This document shows positions 1-11,808 of a stretch of DNA of 64,000 nt, one piece after another (position 1 is the first letter of the stretch; the number at the start of each line of letters is the position of its first letter). A model generated the notes under the pieces. It was not told the origin of the DNA. It saw only the letters and a list, made by a program, of their open reading frames with translations, and made no database searches. Location of the stretch: assembly GCA_026874595.1 (NCBI GenBank), contig CM049307.1, positions 97,190,330 to 97,254,329 on the forward strand, in the 5' to 3' direction. The translations under genes and the position numbers were made by a program. This DNA comes from Sipunculus nudus. Taxonomy: Eukaryota; Annelida; Sipuncula; Golfingiida; Sipunculidae.

Positions 1-1364
1 ATTTTACTTGTGACATATACGGGTGTTAGTATGTACGCAAATAGACAGACACCATGAGCGGTTTCGAGAAACGTGGAGAAATAAACTTGTCAGGGTTAGC
101 ACTATATTTGATAGCACTGTGACAAGACTCACCCACATGGCTGGTAATTGGCGTGAAGTCTCTGACCAGCATTCCTTAGATTTTTGCTGGAGTGTTAATC
201 TATATATAATATCTATAAACTTGATAGTTAGGGAAGGTATTTTTAAAATGCTTTCATGATGAAAGATGACCCGTGTTAAATTGGTCATATTTAATTAATA
301 TATTAACTATTAAACTTTTTCATGTTTTTTATTTTAAAAAAATTTGATTATCCTGAGACTTATACATAAGTGCCACATAATACATGCATGTACATCGACT
401 TTTTCAATACTCTGGGTATAAGGTTTCGTAGTTTCCTAGACAACCAAAGTCCGTATATGCATTAAATTAACAGATCTATGGACTAGTTATATAAGTTGCC
501 TCTAGAGTGCAGTAAATTACTAGTAGGCCTGACTTCTACCAAATATGCGTGGACAGGCATACGGACTTGTAGAGTGGAGAACGAGAGGTAGTCAGTGCCA
601 TCTATCACCGTTTAGCTGAACTAAATGGGTGTTTTACTGTGACGTTAACAATATGCATCTCTATTGCGGGCAAACTATTCGGTTCCATGAGTGTCCGTAA
701 TTCGGAGATCTTCTTTATACCAACGGCCCAGAAGATTTAAAGCTCGCACAGCAGTCCTCACGATATCATCCTCTCATCACTATATTATAAGTCCGTCACT
801 AATGCTCCACAGAAGCCTTTCTTAATTTTTTTTAGTGAAAGGTTTGAGTAAAGTTGCCAACAAACTAACAGCGGCGAAAACATAATACCTCCCTCTGGAG
901 ATAAAATAATCAATCAATCGATGCACATTTAACATTACATTACCTGTCACCGATTATTGGCTTTTCTGATGATTTCATGTAAAAATATACCTTTAACTGA
1001 TAAGTTTTTATTTGCTTTGTAAAAGGCATCAGAGCATGTGACCCCCTCACATGTCATCCATGCATTTAGTCATGCCTGCGCAAATGTACGCATAATACCC
1101 AGTGTATAATTCCGAATAAAATGTTTAGTGTAGTATTACAAGGCGACAAATCATAAACTCAAATGTCTGGTTATTATATTTCTGTGTTATAATTGTCTTA
1201 TGTTTTTATATACCTGTTTATATTTTTCAATGTTGCTTTTGTGATTTCTTTCACATGGATAACAAGTGTTCGATAAATTTCGTTTTTCCTGGATTACCGT
1301 GTAATACATTATATAATGAGCAGGTTAGTCTTTGCAAAATACTCTGCAGAAGTTCAAAATTTTC
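1..1364. other. AT-rich non-coding flank
   Basis: No gene is supported here. Open frames of 78 and 94 codons overlap on opposite strands near the left edge, but neither has a recognisable domain and neither is longer than expected by chance. No tandem repeat or RNA gene was seen. Confidence 0.5.
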
Positions 1365-1378
1365 CCAACAGATGGCAC
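1365..1378 (+). promoter_or_regulatory. CTCF-like site
   Basis: The 14 bases CCAACAGATGGCAC match the animal CTCF core (CCA-S-YAG-R-KGGCA) with one mismatch at the fourth base. CTCF binds DNA and helps organise chromatin; molluscs have CTCF, so the site is plausible. A single motif match in 64 kb can arise by chance. Confidence 0.25.
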
Positions 1379-1533
1379 CCACGTGCAAAGTTGGGCCACA
1401 GATTCATTCCAATGCCAAGTAGTGAATAAGTGACGTGTGCTCAGGTGGAACTTGATTGTAATCTGCGTTATGAATATCAATAGATTGCTTTATTAAAATA
1501 GAGGTTTAACCCATAATTTGACTCTGGATAAGT

Positions 1534-1696
1534 GCGCATGCGCCAGAGGAGTCCAGTATTGTTACCATACGTTTGACTGTTTCAGGGTGATATATAATCG
1601 CCTTGTCAAATATTGTATACTTAAATGAAATATTATTCTATATAAACATTCTTTTTGGACAAGATGACATGTTTCCTTCCTTGTTTGGAGGTAAGC
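1534..1696 (+). promoter_or_regulatory. Candidate promoter, first exon and splice donor
   Basis: Seen in order: the perfect palindrome GCGCATGCGC (1534-1543), the core of the NRF1 site; TATATAA at 1591-1597; an ATG at 1664 with A at -3; nine codons reading MTCFLPCLE; and GAG|GTAAGC, a good splice donor, at 1688-1696. The spacing suits a TATA-driven gene whose first coding exon ends in phase 0 at 1690. No continuing exon was identified, so this rests only on the order of signals. Chance co-occurrence in AT-rich DNA remains possible. Confidence 0.25.
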
Positions 1697-2209
1697 ATGT
1701 TTTACACAGGAAATAGGGGATAATATGGATATCAATTTACGTTATATTTTCCCCATATTTTTTGCAAGAGTCTTTCCATTTGCAAAAGATATTCATTTTA
1801 ATACCATATTCCATTTGCGTATCATATTTAGAACATTTACAGGATACACATGTCTGTAAACATTATCTTGTAAGTTTTTAGCTTTCTGTTAATTGCATGA
1901 ATGTTTTACATTGTAAAATTACTTACAGATATAACACATGATTAATTTCCAAAGTTTATCCTAATTGGCTCTCTCTTGCTGATGTAGGTTATAAATTAAA
2001 AAAAAAACGCTGTCTTATTTATAAAATATTTAAAGAATATGAAACTGACTATCTGTATTATGAAGAGAAACTCTGCAATGAGGCATATTGTTATTTTTCT
2101 TTTGAAAAAAAATCCCCTTCTAGAAAGATAAGGCCCATGTATATAAAGACGTAACGTGAACGATTCCTGATCGTCCAGTTATTTTGGTATATTTCAGAAT
2201 TAGTAAATA
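1697..2209. other. AT-rich stretch without gene
   Basis: Nothing is supported beyond short A and T runs. If the upstream exon is real this would be the start of its intron. Confidence 0.4.
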
Positions 2210-2249
2210 TTTGGGTACGGTGGCTCGTATAGGACATGCACAAAATTAT

Positions 2250-2512
2250 CCCACGAGATAGTATCTCGTTCCCACGCGTTAGTATCTCGTGGCCACGCGA
2301 TAATTATCTCGTTCCCACGCGTTAGTATCTCGTGGCCACGCGATAATTATCTCGTTCCAACGCGTTAGTATCTCGTTCCCACGCGTTAGTATCTCGTTCC
2401 AACGCGATAATTATCTTGTTCCCACGCGTTAGTATCTCGTGGCCACGCGATAATTCTTTCGTTCCCACACGATACTATCGCGTGGCCACGCGATAATTAT
2501 CGCGTGGGAACG
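2250..2512 (+). repeat. Left arm tandem repeat of the foldback element
   Basis: Half-units of about 21 bp alternate: one carries ATCTCGTTCCCACGCG followed by TTAGT, the other ATCTCGTGGCCACGCG followed by ATAATT, giving a period of about 43 bp. CGTGGCCACG is itself a perfect 10-bp palindrome, so each unit can fold alone as well as pair with the right arm. Confidence 0.85.
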
Positions 2513-2770
2513 AATTAAGGGTAGATAGATAATACAGTTAGACCTACATCTTAAATCCTTGAGGCATGCTTCTATACACTGGATGAATACTATGGTCAAT
2601 TATTTGCATGAATTTAGAGCGGACTTAATGTGCTGAGACCTGAAATGATACAACGGGCACTCGTACAACACTCGTGGGCCATGTTTGTCTGGAGAATTTG
2701 TGAGCGGGGAAAGGGGGGGGGGGGGGATAAAATATTTTTCATAATAAATGTTCACAATATAAATATAATT

Positions 2771-2820
2771 GGCGGCGAAACCAAATTTTTATTGGCGACC
2801 CAATAGTATACCTAAATAGA

Positions 2821-2865
<45 letters not shown>

Positions 2866-2954
2866 ATATATATATTATATATATACTAGTTCATGTATAT
2901 ATATTATATATATATTATATATACATATATATTATATATATATTATTATTTATG

Positions 2955-2986
<32 letters not shown>

Positions 2987-3318
2987 ATTATAAATAAGAC
3001 CTTAGCCTGACACAAATGGCAAGAGGGGGGGGGGGATTTGATGGGGTAATCCCCGACGGGGGGGGGGGGGGAGGTGGTTGGGAGGGGTCTCACCCTCCCA
3101 AGGTTTCGAAAATTTTGAAAAACTGTATGGGTACTACTGCATTTTGGTGCATTTTATTGGTCAATGCTTATTAAGTAAAACAGTACCTCCTTGTAGGGTG
3201 ATTATTTGTTATTTGTCTGGCAATGGATTCATTTTCACACAGAATATTAACTTTTTTCACCGCAAATCCCGGAGTCTGCAGCCGTGTATATATGGTACTC
3301 CAAGTACTGAGCAGAAGA

Positions 3319-3365
<47 letters not shown>

Positions 3366-3618
3366 TATATGTGAGGGTGCAAATACCCAATAAAAATAGA
3401 GTGGATGTTTTTATATCCATCATTATGTTGGGGAAGGGGGGGGGGGAGGCCCCCTCCCCCCCAAAAAATAATATATAAATGTATATATATATATATATAT
3501 ATATAAACAGATATATGTGAGGGTGCAAATACCCAATAATATTAGAGTGGATGTTTTTATATCCATCATCATGTTGGGGAGGGGGAGGCCCCCCCCCCCC
3601 CCACACGGTTTCGCCGCC
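2771..3618. mobile_element. Possible nested inverted-repeat insertion
   Basis: GGCGGCGAAACC at 2771-2782 is the exact reverse complement of GGTTTCGCCGCC at 3607-3618. The 848-bp interval holds the (TA)n tracts (2822-2862, 3321-3361, 3482-3506), G runs near 3027 and 3058-3071, and the duplicated segment. This could be a second element inserted inside the foldback element, or its own inner inverted repeat. No transposase frame is present and no target duplication was established. Confidence 0.35.
3361..3602. repeat. Direct duplication, offset 146 bp
   Basis: A segment of about 95-100 bp beginning ACAGATATATGTGAGGGTGC at 3361 recurs from 3507. Both copies run through ATATCCATCAT and end in a G run followed by a C run. 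The copies differ at a few bases and in homopolymer length; a (TA)n tract separates them. Confidence 0.85.
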
Positions 3619-4167
3619 TATGAATACATAACTAAAGTTTTATTGTAGAAAGAAAAATTTGAAGGGGAAGAATAAGCAAATTTCTCGTAAAAAGGTCTCC
3701 TTAACTCCTCCCCCAGTCATAATGAAGTGGCATGGCTGAGATCTTTTGTTGTTAGCTTCTCCCTTGAGACATAACACAAACCGACATGTTGTTTACCCTG
3801 TTCGGTATACCCGACATTAAATAACCCCAACCCTATAGCCCTAAAAAATAAGATTTTCTGGGAAGGTAAAATACAAACAAGTGTTTCAGTTTAATTCATG
3901 TTTGGTACCCAAGGGTTTATATCAATCTTTCCCTAAAACAAACTCAATACAGTTTTCCATGAACAAATAAAAATGGGCTAGTTGACCCAACGCAATGAAA
4001 TGGTGAACAAACGCAATGAAAACTGCTGAAATTTACCTCAAAGCATTCGGCGCAAACACACATACAACGAAATACATGCAAACAATTTAAGCTGCATCGA
4101 CGTTCGATATAAAACAGACCACAGACATTCTTGTCCAAATGAGGGCTTAAGCTATAGCATGGCATAC

Positions 4168-4432
4168 TAACGCGTGGCCACGCGATATTAACGCGTGGGA
4201 ACGAGATAATTATCGCGTGGGAAGGAGATACTATCGCGTTGGAACGAGATAATTATCGCGTGGGAACGAGATACTATCGCGTGGGAACGAGATAATTATC
4301 GCGTGGGAACGAGATACTATCGCGTGGGAACGAGATAATTATCGCGTGGCCACGAGATACTATCGCGTGGGAACGAGATAATTATCGCGTGGCCACGAGA
4401 TACTTTCGCGTGGGAACGAGATAAAAAATAAT
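4168..4432 (-). repeat. Right arm tandem repeat of the foldback element
   Basis: This is the inverted counterpart of the left arm. Units alternate between GATAATTATCGCGTGGGAAC and GATACTATCGCGTGGGAACG types, with some GTGGCCACGAG variants. Units within the arm are more alike than expected for an old insertion, which suggests unit homogenisation. Confidence 0.85.
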
Positions 4433-4460
4433 TTTGTGCATGTCCTATACGAGCCACCGT

Positions 4461-5199
4461 GTTTTGGGTTTATTTAAAGGTAAAAAAAAACGAATTTTGA
4501 TTCAAACACAACGGCTGCATTGTTGTTTGCGAGTTGACCACGAGATGTCTCTTTGCGCACTTGCATCGTTCATTGCCCTTTTGTGGCATATCTTATAACT
4601 GGTCTGTATATCTACCTGTTTTAATTCAAAATCTACTTATTTCTATAGTGTTTTCATATTTTTCATTGGAATGATAACTGAAATTACATTTGCCAAATTT
4701 TTTTAATTTTATAAAAAATCCCAGCATTATAAGTCCATAATGTATAAATAAAATACTCCATCTAAAGTAATTAATTATTGAAGTAAATACATGTAACACG
4801 GAGCGTATAGCTTATTAACCTAACTTAAATGTGACTTTTTAGCAGATATATGTAACTTAAATACTTCACGCTTTCCATACTGGATACTGGATTCCCTTCT
4901 GGCTGGGGAGTGACACGGGGGGGGGGGGGGGAAACAGGTTCCTAACTTTAAGAAGGAAAATACATTATTTTAATAAACTAATTTCCAGATAATTGCATCA
5001 TTATAATGCTTTATATTTAATACTTAGTATCTTCTTATATTCCTTTATAATCGTTCGATTATCCCACTCATGTCGAGAAATTTTAAGATGCCATATGACT
5101 TAGTTTACATAATTGTATGTTTTTGAATGTTTGTACATGGAGGTCATTCAAATTAATATTAAATTATGAAACGATTCGTCCTTATGTGACGGCGTTACA
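4461..5199. other. Non-coding spacer
   Basis: AT-rich, with a 15-bp G run at 4917-4931. No gene or repeat family was recognised. Confidence 0.5.
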
Positions 5200-5552
5200 G
5201 ACCGGCTTCTGTGGTTCAGGGATAAAGCACAGGACTCAAAGCAGGGAGGTCGCGAGTTCAAATCTCAGCCCAGGCGGTGAAGATTTTCACGGTCGGCCCC
5301 CCGCCAGGGCAAGCGCTCTGCATGCAGGCTTAATGGGAAGGTCGTGCACAACTGCCGTGTTTCGCTCCTAAACGAGTGCCTCGGTTCCTCGGTGGTATGA
5401 CCAGGCAATGAGGACGATCGCACATATAGGGCCCGCAGGTGCAGTAGTCACCGGGCCTGCGTAACACCAGGATATAAAATGGAAGTAATCCGAAACCGGA
5501 ATGGAATTCTGCAGATGTACACAGCTTACCTCCAACAACAACAAAAATAAAG
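5200..5552 (+). mobile_element. tRNA-derived SINE
   Basis: The head resembles a tRNA gene: an A-box-like TGGTTCAGGGA at 5212-5222 and a B-box-like GAGTTCAAATC at 5254-5264, with about 31 bp between them, as needed for internal RNA polymerase III transcription. A GC-richer body of about 260 bp follows and ends in an (AAC)n/A-rich tail at 5534-5552. SINEs are copied by the machinery of a partner LINE, usually through a shared 3' end. The 84-codon open frame across this stretch is incidental. I do not recognise the family; the central domain near 5430-5480 is the part to compare with known metazoan SINE cores. Confidence 0.75.
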
Positions 5553-5912
5553 AAGAAATACAAACAGCCAGACAAGGAATTAGACAGACAAAACAGACAG
5601 ACGCAAGCACAATACGAGAAGACAAAGAGACAAATACTGACAGCGAGAAACATGCGACAGACTGAGCAGCCAGGAATTAATCAAATATCGCATGTATATT
5701 ATCGAAGATTATAATTAAGCAAGATGTAGCCGGTATTTCAGACTATATATGTATGTATTTATAAGAATGTTTGTTGTTGACACGCATACGCTTTTTGTAA
5801 ATTGGTAGCTGGTATATTTCAGATGTAAATTTACTTCCTTGTTACTAACTTTTGCGTCAGCACTTCATATCTACCATGCATTACATGAACCCTATAAGTT
5901 AAAGTCATCTAA

Positions 5913-5917
<5 letters not shown>

Positions 5918-5995
<78 letters not shown>
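5918..5995. repeat. (TA)n followed by (GT)n microsatellite
   Basis: An uninterrupted TA tract (5918-5974) passes directly into a GT tract (5975-5995). Confidence 0.95.
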
Positions 5996-6520
5996 CATGT
6001 TTGATAATAAAAAAATATATATAATATTTCAAATATAAATATTATATGATGATTAATTAAATGAGAATAAAAAAATCTATATACTATACTACTACTGTAC
6101 TAATAATAATCAAAACAAGATCAAGAAGAAGCAATTTTAAAAACTACATGCAGGTAGCATATAAAAACATATAATAGTATAAATAGATAATGTTATGTAT
6201 ACTTAGTATCTATCTGTGTGTTTATGTGCGTGTGCGATTAATTCATTCATGGCAAAGCTGAACGTTTTCACTATATTCAAGTACTGTTATTTAAGAAGTT
6301 AAGTTAAATGTAATCCATACATATTATACATCTAGGAAAAGAAATACATAAATTTCCCATCTGGTAAGCAAACATGCACAATAAGAAAGTATATATATTT
6401 ATATATGTACAATAAGTTGTTAATAAAAAGCTTGATCCGCCACTGAGGGGCGTATTTATTATGACATATTTGTCATTACTTCCTGGTCGGAAACACATTA
6501 TCACAACACGTTCTCAGATC

Positions 6521-6550
6521 TTTTACGACACCTGAGCAAGTGTCGTAAAA
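6521..6550. other. Perfect 11-bp stem-loop
   Basis: TTTTACGACAC (6521-6531) and GTGTCGTAAAA (6540-6550) pair exactly around an 8-base loop. In RNA this would be a stable hairpin; no gene next to it suggests a function. Confidence 0.6.
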
Positions 6551-7095
6551 ACTTGCATGTTCTTTGCTTCACATAAGAATATACCTAGAAATCACGTCTG
6601 CCGTCTGCAATATATCACCTGCTGAAATTCCTTTAGCATGATGTCAAATCTCACGTGAACTTGTTTGGAGTTATGGTCCACACAGGGCCATGCAGGTTTA
6701 AACATAAAACACTGATGCCGTTTTTATCCCGGACAAAGGATACACATATAGCACGAGGTTTATGGCTGTTTAGGATATATACGGTAAAAGATAAAGACAT
6801 ATATGTATATGCATGGTGATATGTTTTTGTTGCAAATAGTGTACTATAGATACTATCATGTATATATAATTGCTTGGTTAATATAGTTAGGGACTTAATG
6901 TATGGGTGTTTTTAGACTGCATAATTCTATTGACTCGCAAAACTATTATTTACACGGGACCGTTCCGGCTTATTCCAATTTCATAAATTTCCGACAACAG
7001 TCCATTTAGATTAAAAGCGTGCATGGAGATAACCTGCATCCTTCGTAAGCGTGTGAATTTATCCAATTTTTACAGTCCCCCACATCCAAGCGTAC

Positions 7096-7096
<1 letters not shown>

Positions 7097-7159
<63 letters not shown>
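7097..7159. repeat. (TA)n microsatellite
   Basis: A pure TA tract of about 31 repeats. Confidence 0.95.
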
Positions 7160-7161
<2 letters not shown>

Positions 7162-8408
7162 ACTTGTTTCATCCCTGTCAGTGTGGGGTTGTCTTCTATA
7201 TTCCTACACTGACATATAAAGAAAAGTTAGCCTTAAAGTTGAAAACTCAAGTTAAATTTAACATTTATATATATAGAAAACTTAAGAAAACCTTTTAACT
7301 TCAGGTTTTAAAACCAATACATGTAAATCAGACTTTATCAAATTACTGTCAATATCTCAAATCTGTCTGCTTCATGATATTAGCAGGCTGAGGTCTCCGC
7401 TGTTTCAACAGAGTGTAAGCACTAAGCGCTGTGTGTTTTCTTAACATGTTTAACCCACTGAGACTCGTTAAAATAAACATATTCTGAAAGCTGAAGTTGA
7501 GGTTTACAGATTGAAAGTTACTCTGCATGGGTTTCTCTTTGATTTTGTTTTATTTTTAAAATTATGATATATTATCCGATATTTAAATTTAAAACTTGCA
7601 CGAATAAGTTAGGTAAACATTTAAAATAATCCTTTTTAAAGAAAATTTGCACAACTTTTTGAATTGAAAATACATTTAAATAAATCTATAGTTAAAATAT
7701 ATGAAATAATTACTTTTTTGTTTACTCTTCACAAGATCACCCAGTTTCTGAAAATTTAAAATTTTGACAGACCATATTGACAATAATAAAGCACTCTTTA
7801 TACACGCTCAAGGTACGATTCTGAGACATAAAGCTGTCAGGATTATAATTCAAAACCTTTTGAATTTCATTTTCTCACATATAGGAATAAAATTTGAGGC
7901 ATATTCACGGACAGAATACGTATATTTTATATATAATACCTCTTAACCCAAAATGTTACACGATAACATATGGGTGAATTTAATATACTTAATAATAAAA
8001 TATACCATGCCAGAGAGTGATGGTTATATTACAGATATGCATGACAACAAATCCAGCGTTTCGACGCCATGCATGAAAAGAAGCAATTTGCCATTTCGAT
8101 ATCGTATAAGGACTAAGTTCCAATTTATTTCATTTATATTTAAGTAATATTTTTCAATTAAAAATTTTATTAACAGCTATGTATGGTACAGAATTTTTTG
8201 TCATGTCTCACGTGTTATGAGACATTATACTAACGCTTTATCTTTATAGTCAGGAAATAGAGTTATAATATGAAAAAAATAAAAATAAACCTATATACTA
8301 TTTCTTATTCATTCGGCATAAAAAAGCCAATCTTGAGTATGTTTGAAGAATCTAAATTTAGTACAGTTCACGCCGGTAACGACATTTCAACAAAGGAGTG
8401 AGAGTGGA

Positions 8409-8530
8409 TCACGTGATTAACAATATACGTGGCGCGCTCTGATTGGTCCGTGCTCGCATCCATTGAAAACGGGCATGTCTGTATACGTTTAAACCCGTAT
8501 ATAATGCTTTTATACATGTCTCAAACTAAC
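8409..8530 (+). promoter_or_regulatory. Promoter-like cluster
   Basis: TCACGTGA, a palindromic E-box, lies at 8409-8416; ATTGGT, an inverted CCAAT box, at 8442-8447; and TATATAA at 8498-8504, which would place a start site near 8530. The interval is less AT-rich than its surroundings and has several CpG. No credible coding exon follows, so it may be a promoter for a non-coding RNA, a remote enhancer, or chance. Confidence 0.3.
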
Positions 8531-8828
8531 AACAGCTATTAGAATCATCCAAGAGAAAAACAACAACAACTGATGCATAAGTCACGGATTTTAAAAATGT
8601 TCTCTCTCCTGTGAATTCTTGTATATAACATCGCAGTATGTTTTTAAGACAATTTTCGTTCCTTAATATAAATGAGTTTTGAATATATTAAACAATAATT
8701 ATTGATTTATTTTTTATTTGCTTAGGTCTGGAAACATCGTATGTCGAAGTATTCTATTCATTGCCTAGATTTAGCTAGATCTGCACTTGTTTGTATATAT
8801 ACAGAAGAGATATTTGATAAAATATAGG

Positions 8829-8835
<7 letters not shown>

Positions 8836-8872
<37 letters not shown>
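8836..8872. repeat. (TA)n microsatellite
   Basis: A pure TA tract of about 18 repeats. Open frames read through it on both strands and are not genes. Confidence 0.95.
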
Positions 8873-8875
<3 letters not shown>

Positions 8876-10104
8876 GAAGGTAGATACAATTTGCTGCATG
8901 GTACTTGGTGTTATGTATATGGATAAATCGATGGAATTCATTGCAAAACGACTTAAATCTGTACAAGAAACTGTTTAAGATATGAACACCTCTACGTTAA
9001 ACTACGTTATAAATACCAATATTTTTTTTTATGATTTCGGACATTTAAAACGTACTGAAAGTTTCTTATTAGTATTTTACAATATTTATCAACATTACTT
9101 ATAAACGTTTTGATGTTTACATTATTTAATTGATATACTGTGTAATAGAACCTTCTGTTATTAGTAAATTTAAATGAAAAAACAAAATGTGTTAAAAAAA
9201 ATTGTTTAATTAAACATGCAATGATTCCCGTTTGCCAAGTCGTCATATAGTTTAGGTGCACTGCATGTCAACTTGCCTGAAAAATACTCCTTCTACAGCT
9301 ATTTAATCAATGTCCGTATTTTCCGCGATTAAAAAAATTAATTTTTTAACCTTCTGATAACAGTAAGCAGATTTGTATATAGGTTTAAAGACAAAAATTA
9401 AAATGGTTACTACCAGGTTAATTCTTGCATATCTATATGTGAATACGAAACTGTGTAAAAGAAAATTTTCAGATGAACCTTAAATCTAATAGGATTTATA
9501 TTATAATGATTCATGACTCATTGCGACTCAATGTTAATATAATTATAGAGTGGCTTATTGTGAAATAATTGATTGCTTATATTGTTTTTTATTTGGATAA
9601 ACACTTGTATATCATTAAAAAGATTGAAGAAAATAAAGAATATCAGTCAGTCAGTATTCATATATGTATGTATTTTTGTATCAATATTTATGTATATGTG
9701 TTCGAGTGTGTGAACCTATATTCATATATAGGAACTTTGGTTTTGGGGAGGGGTGACGCCCTTGCATGCCACGCCCACTCCTACAGGGGAAGTTAGATCT
9801 TGCCTAAAACCAGGCTCTATAAACGTGTTTCTCTATAAAGATAATACGCCAAAACCATTTGCTTGACACGTTAATTAATATATTTAATTTATACACAGAT
9901 GACATGTTATTACCATGGCAGTGTTTGTTTTTCTTCAAAATTCCCGTCTTTACTCAGAACCTTGATATATTTATATTATGAGCGTTAGTCAGGCTAGAGG
10001 TAGGCGGAGCCATGTTTTATAGGTCAATCAGGTCCTGTCAATCACACAAATTGATGTCACGTGATCTCCGGGCATAACTTCCTGGTACGAAAGCACGCAT
10101 ATAC

Positions 10105-10130
10105 CTCTCTCTCTCTCTCTCTCTCTCTCC
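10105..10130. repeat. (CT)n microsatellite
   Basis: A pure CT tract of 13 repeats. Confidence 0.95.
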
Positions 10131-10496
10131 ATAGTTGGCTCAAACTGTAAGCCGTCTTTGGAAATGATCATAAATTAACATTTTTTCGTAACTCTTAAGA
10201 ATGATTTAACAAGAAAACAAGACTGCAGACAAATGTAAAGAAGAAAGTTCATTCACACTAAATTTTTTGCCCAAGGAAAGGTTCGATTATATATTATATT
10301 ATGTATATAGTTGCCATATACATGCGGGACAAAGAAACAGGTTTGAGGTTTCACTGGTCTTTCAGAGAGACAAAATGGTATTTTAAAACAAAAAGTAATA
10401 TTTGACATACACCATATCTGCATTTAGTTGTGCATGAAAATTGAAATAATTAAAAAAAAAGTAGTCAACCTGCAAATACATATTTAATAAAATGAA

Positions 10497-10500
<4 letters not shown>

Positions 10501-10557
<57 letters not shown>
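10501..10557. repeat. (TC)n microsatellite
   Basis: A pure TC tract of about 28 repeats, a polypyrimidine run of 57 bases. Confidence 0.95.
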
Positions 10558-10560
<3 letters not shown>

Positions 10561-11058
10561 TGTTAGCAAATACATATATAATTAAGAATAAAAAGAAAAC
10601 CCCATGTTACAATACGAATCGTACATCATTAATGAATGTAAAATGCATGGGATCATTAAATATAAATACTTCTAAGTCTTTGCATTTGTTCAGTAATATA
10701 GCTTTATATATTTAACACAAATGGTGAATTGATATATATGTGTCATCAAATAGATGTGTATACTTGATCTTTGGAGACATTTTCCCATGAATTATGGAAA
10801 AGTAGCAGTTTATAGACATAGAGGTGCATGAGAGTTCTACAAAAATACAAATGGAACCATACTGCGCCTTTATATAATCCTACGTCAATAAATATATTCT
10901 TAAATTATAAGATTGTGATGATTGTGTACACACAGAAGACCTTAAATCCGAGGCTTCATTTGCAGATTATATGATACTGGTATATGTACCTTCCATTTGT
11001 ATTTATCATTAAGTGGCAACTATAGAACTCCCAGCGTGCTGTAATTTACCAAGAATAC

Positions 11059-11061
<3 letters not shown>

Positions 11062-11117
<56 letters not shown>
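11062..11117. repeat. (TA)n microsatellite
   Basis: A pure TA tract of about 28 repeats. Confidence 0.95.
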
Positions 11118-11120
<3 letters not shown>

Positions 11121-11794
11121 ACCCGTGTTTAAATTTTTCCTTACACCAAAAATACATAATGACCAATTTATAAACTGGATAAGCAAGATTAAAAAAAAAT
11201 GCTTGCATCTTTCATAATAATTCATTTTTTTAAGAAATAAATATATACAAAATACTCTCTCCCTCTATTATATGTGTCATATAATATAATAATATTATAT
11301 AATATCATTTCACTTAATAAAATATCATCATATTTTATAATTTGATAATAGGATATCAAATCAAATTATAAAAACGTTATTTATAATTATACTCACAACG
11401 AACATAACGCTAAGTATACGATACCCAAAAATATCCTAAAGTTCATACTGCATGGGTTTTATTTGCGCTTTTAATTCAATTGACAAATGGTATACCAAAT
11501 TATAATGCACACATTATAGCTTGAATATGTTAGATTGTAAATTTGAGAGTAAGAAATTTAAATAAAAAAGAATGGTGTGGTGAGAGACCACGACCTCCGC
11601 TAAGTTCTTTTAATCACACTTTGCTAAGTACATTTGTTGTGAAATTGCCCTACCTCACAATAGTAAAAAAAATCCTAATAATTAATTTATTGTTTTTTAC
11701 CATGCATGGGTTTTGTAAAATCCTTTCATGACATTTTTTAGCAAAGGTGCGCATATATAAACCAGATGACCTTCCAATGGTAAAACATAATACA

Positions 11795-11808
11795 ACGCCA
11801 CCTGGCGG
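11795..11808 (-). promoter_or_regulatory. CTCF-like site
   Basis: Read on the minus strand the site is CCGCCAGGTGGCGT. It fits the conserved CTCF core CCGCNNGGNGGCAG at all but the last two bases. It lies 390 bp from the LTR element, in otherwise AT-rich DNA. Confidence 0.3.

Larger units (their letters stand above)
2217..4460. mobile_element. Foldback-type element with tandem-repeat inverted ends
   Basis: The two ends are inverted copies. The left end opens ACGGTGGCTCGTATAGGACA and the right end closes with its reverse complement at 4441-4460; the match runs inward through GCACAAAATTAT and then into arms of about 260 bp made of short tandem repeats. The flanks share TTTGGGT (2210-2216 and 4463-4469), a possible 7-bp target duplication, although the right copy lies two bases beyond the inverted end. 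The interior carries (TA)n tracts, G and C homopolymers and a 146-bp-offset duplication but no coding frame. Long inverted ends built from tandem repeats are typical of Foldback-like DNA transposons. No transposase is present, so it would be non-autonomous. The superfamily is unknown. Confidence 0.7.
5553..8400. other. AT-rich non-coding region with microsatellites
   Basis: No gene is supported. Besides the listed microsatellites and one hairpin, the stretch is ordinary AT-rich sequence. Open frames crossing the (TA)n tracts read as runs of alternating Tyr and Ile and are artefacts. Confidence 0.5.
8873..11794. other. AT-rich non-coding region
   Basis: No gene was seen. A slightly GC-richer patch near 10,010-10,100 contains GTCACGTGAT, another E-box, but no further promoter signal. 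Confidence 0.5.
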
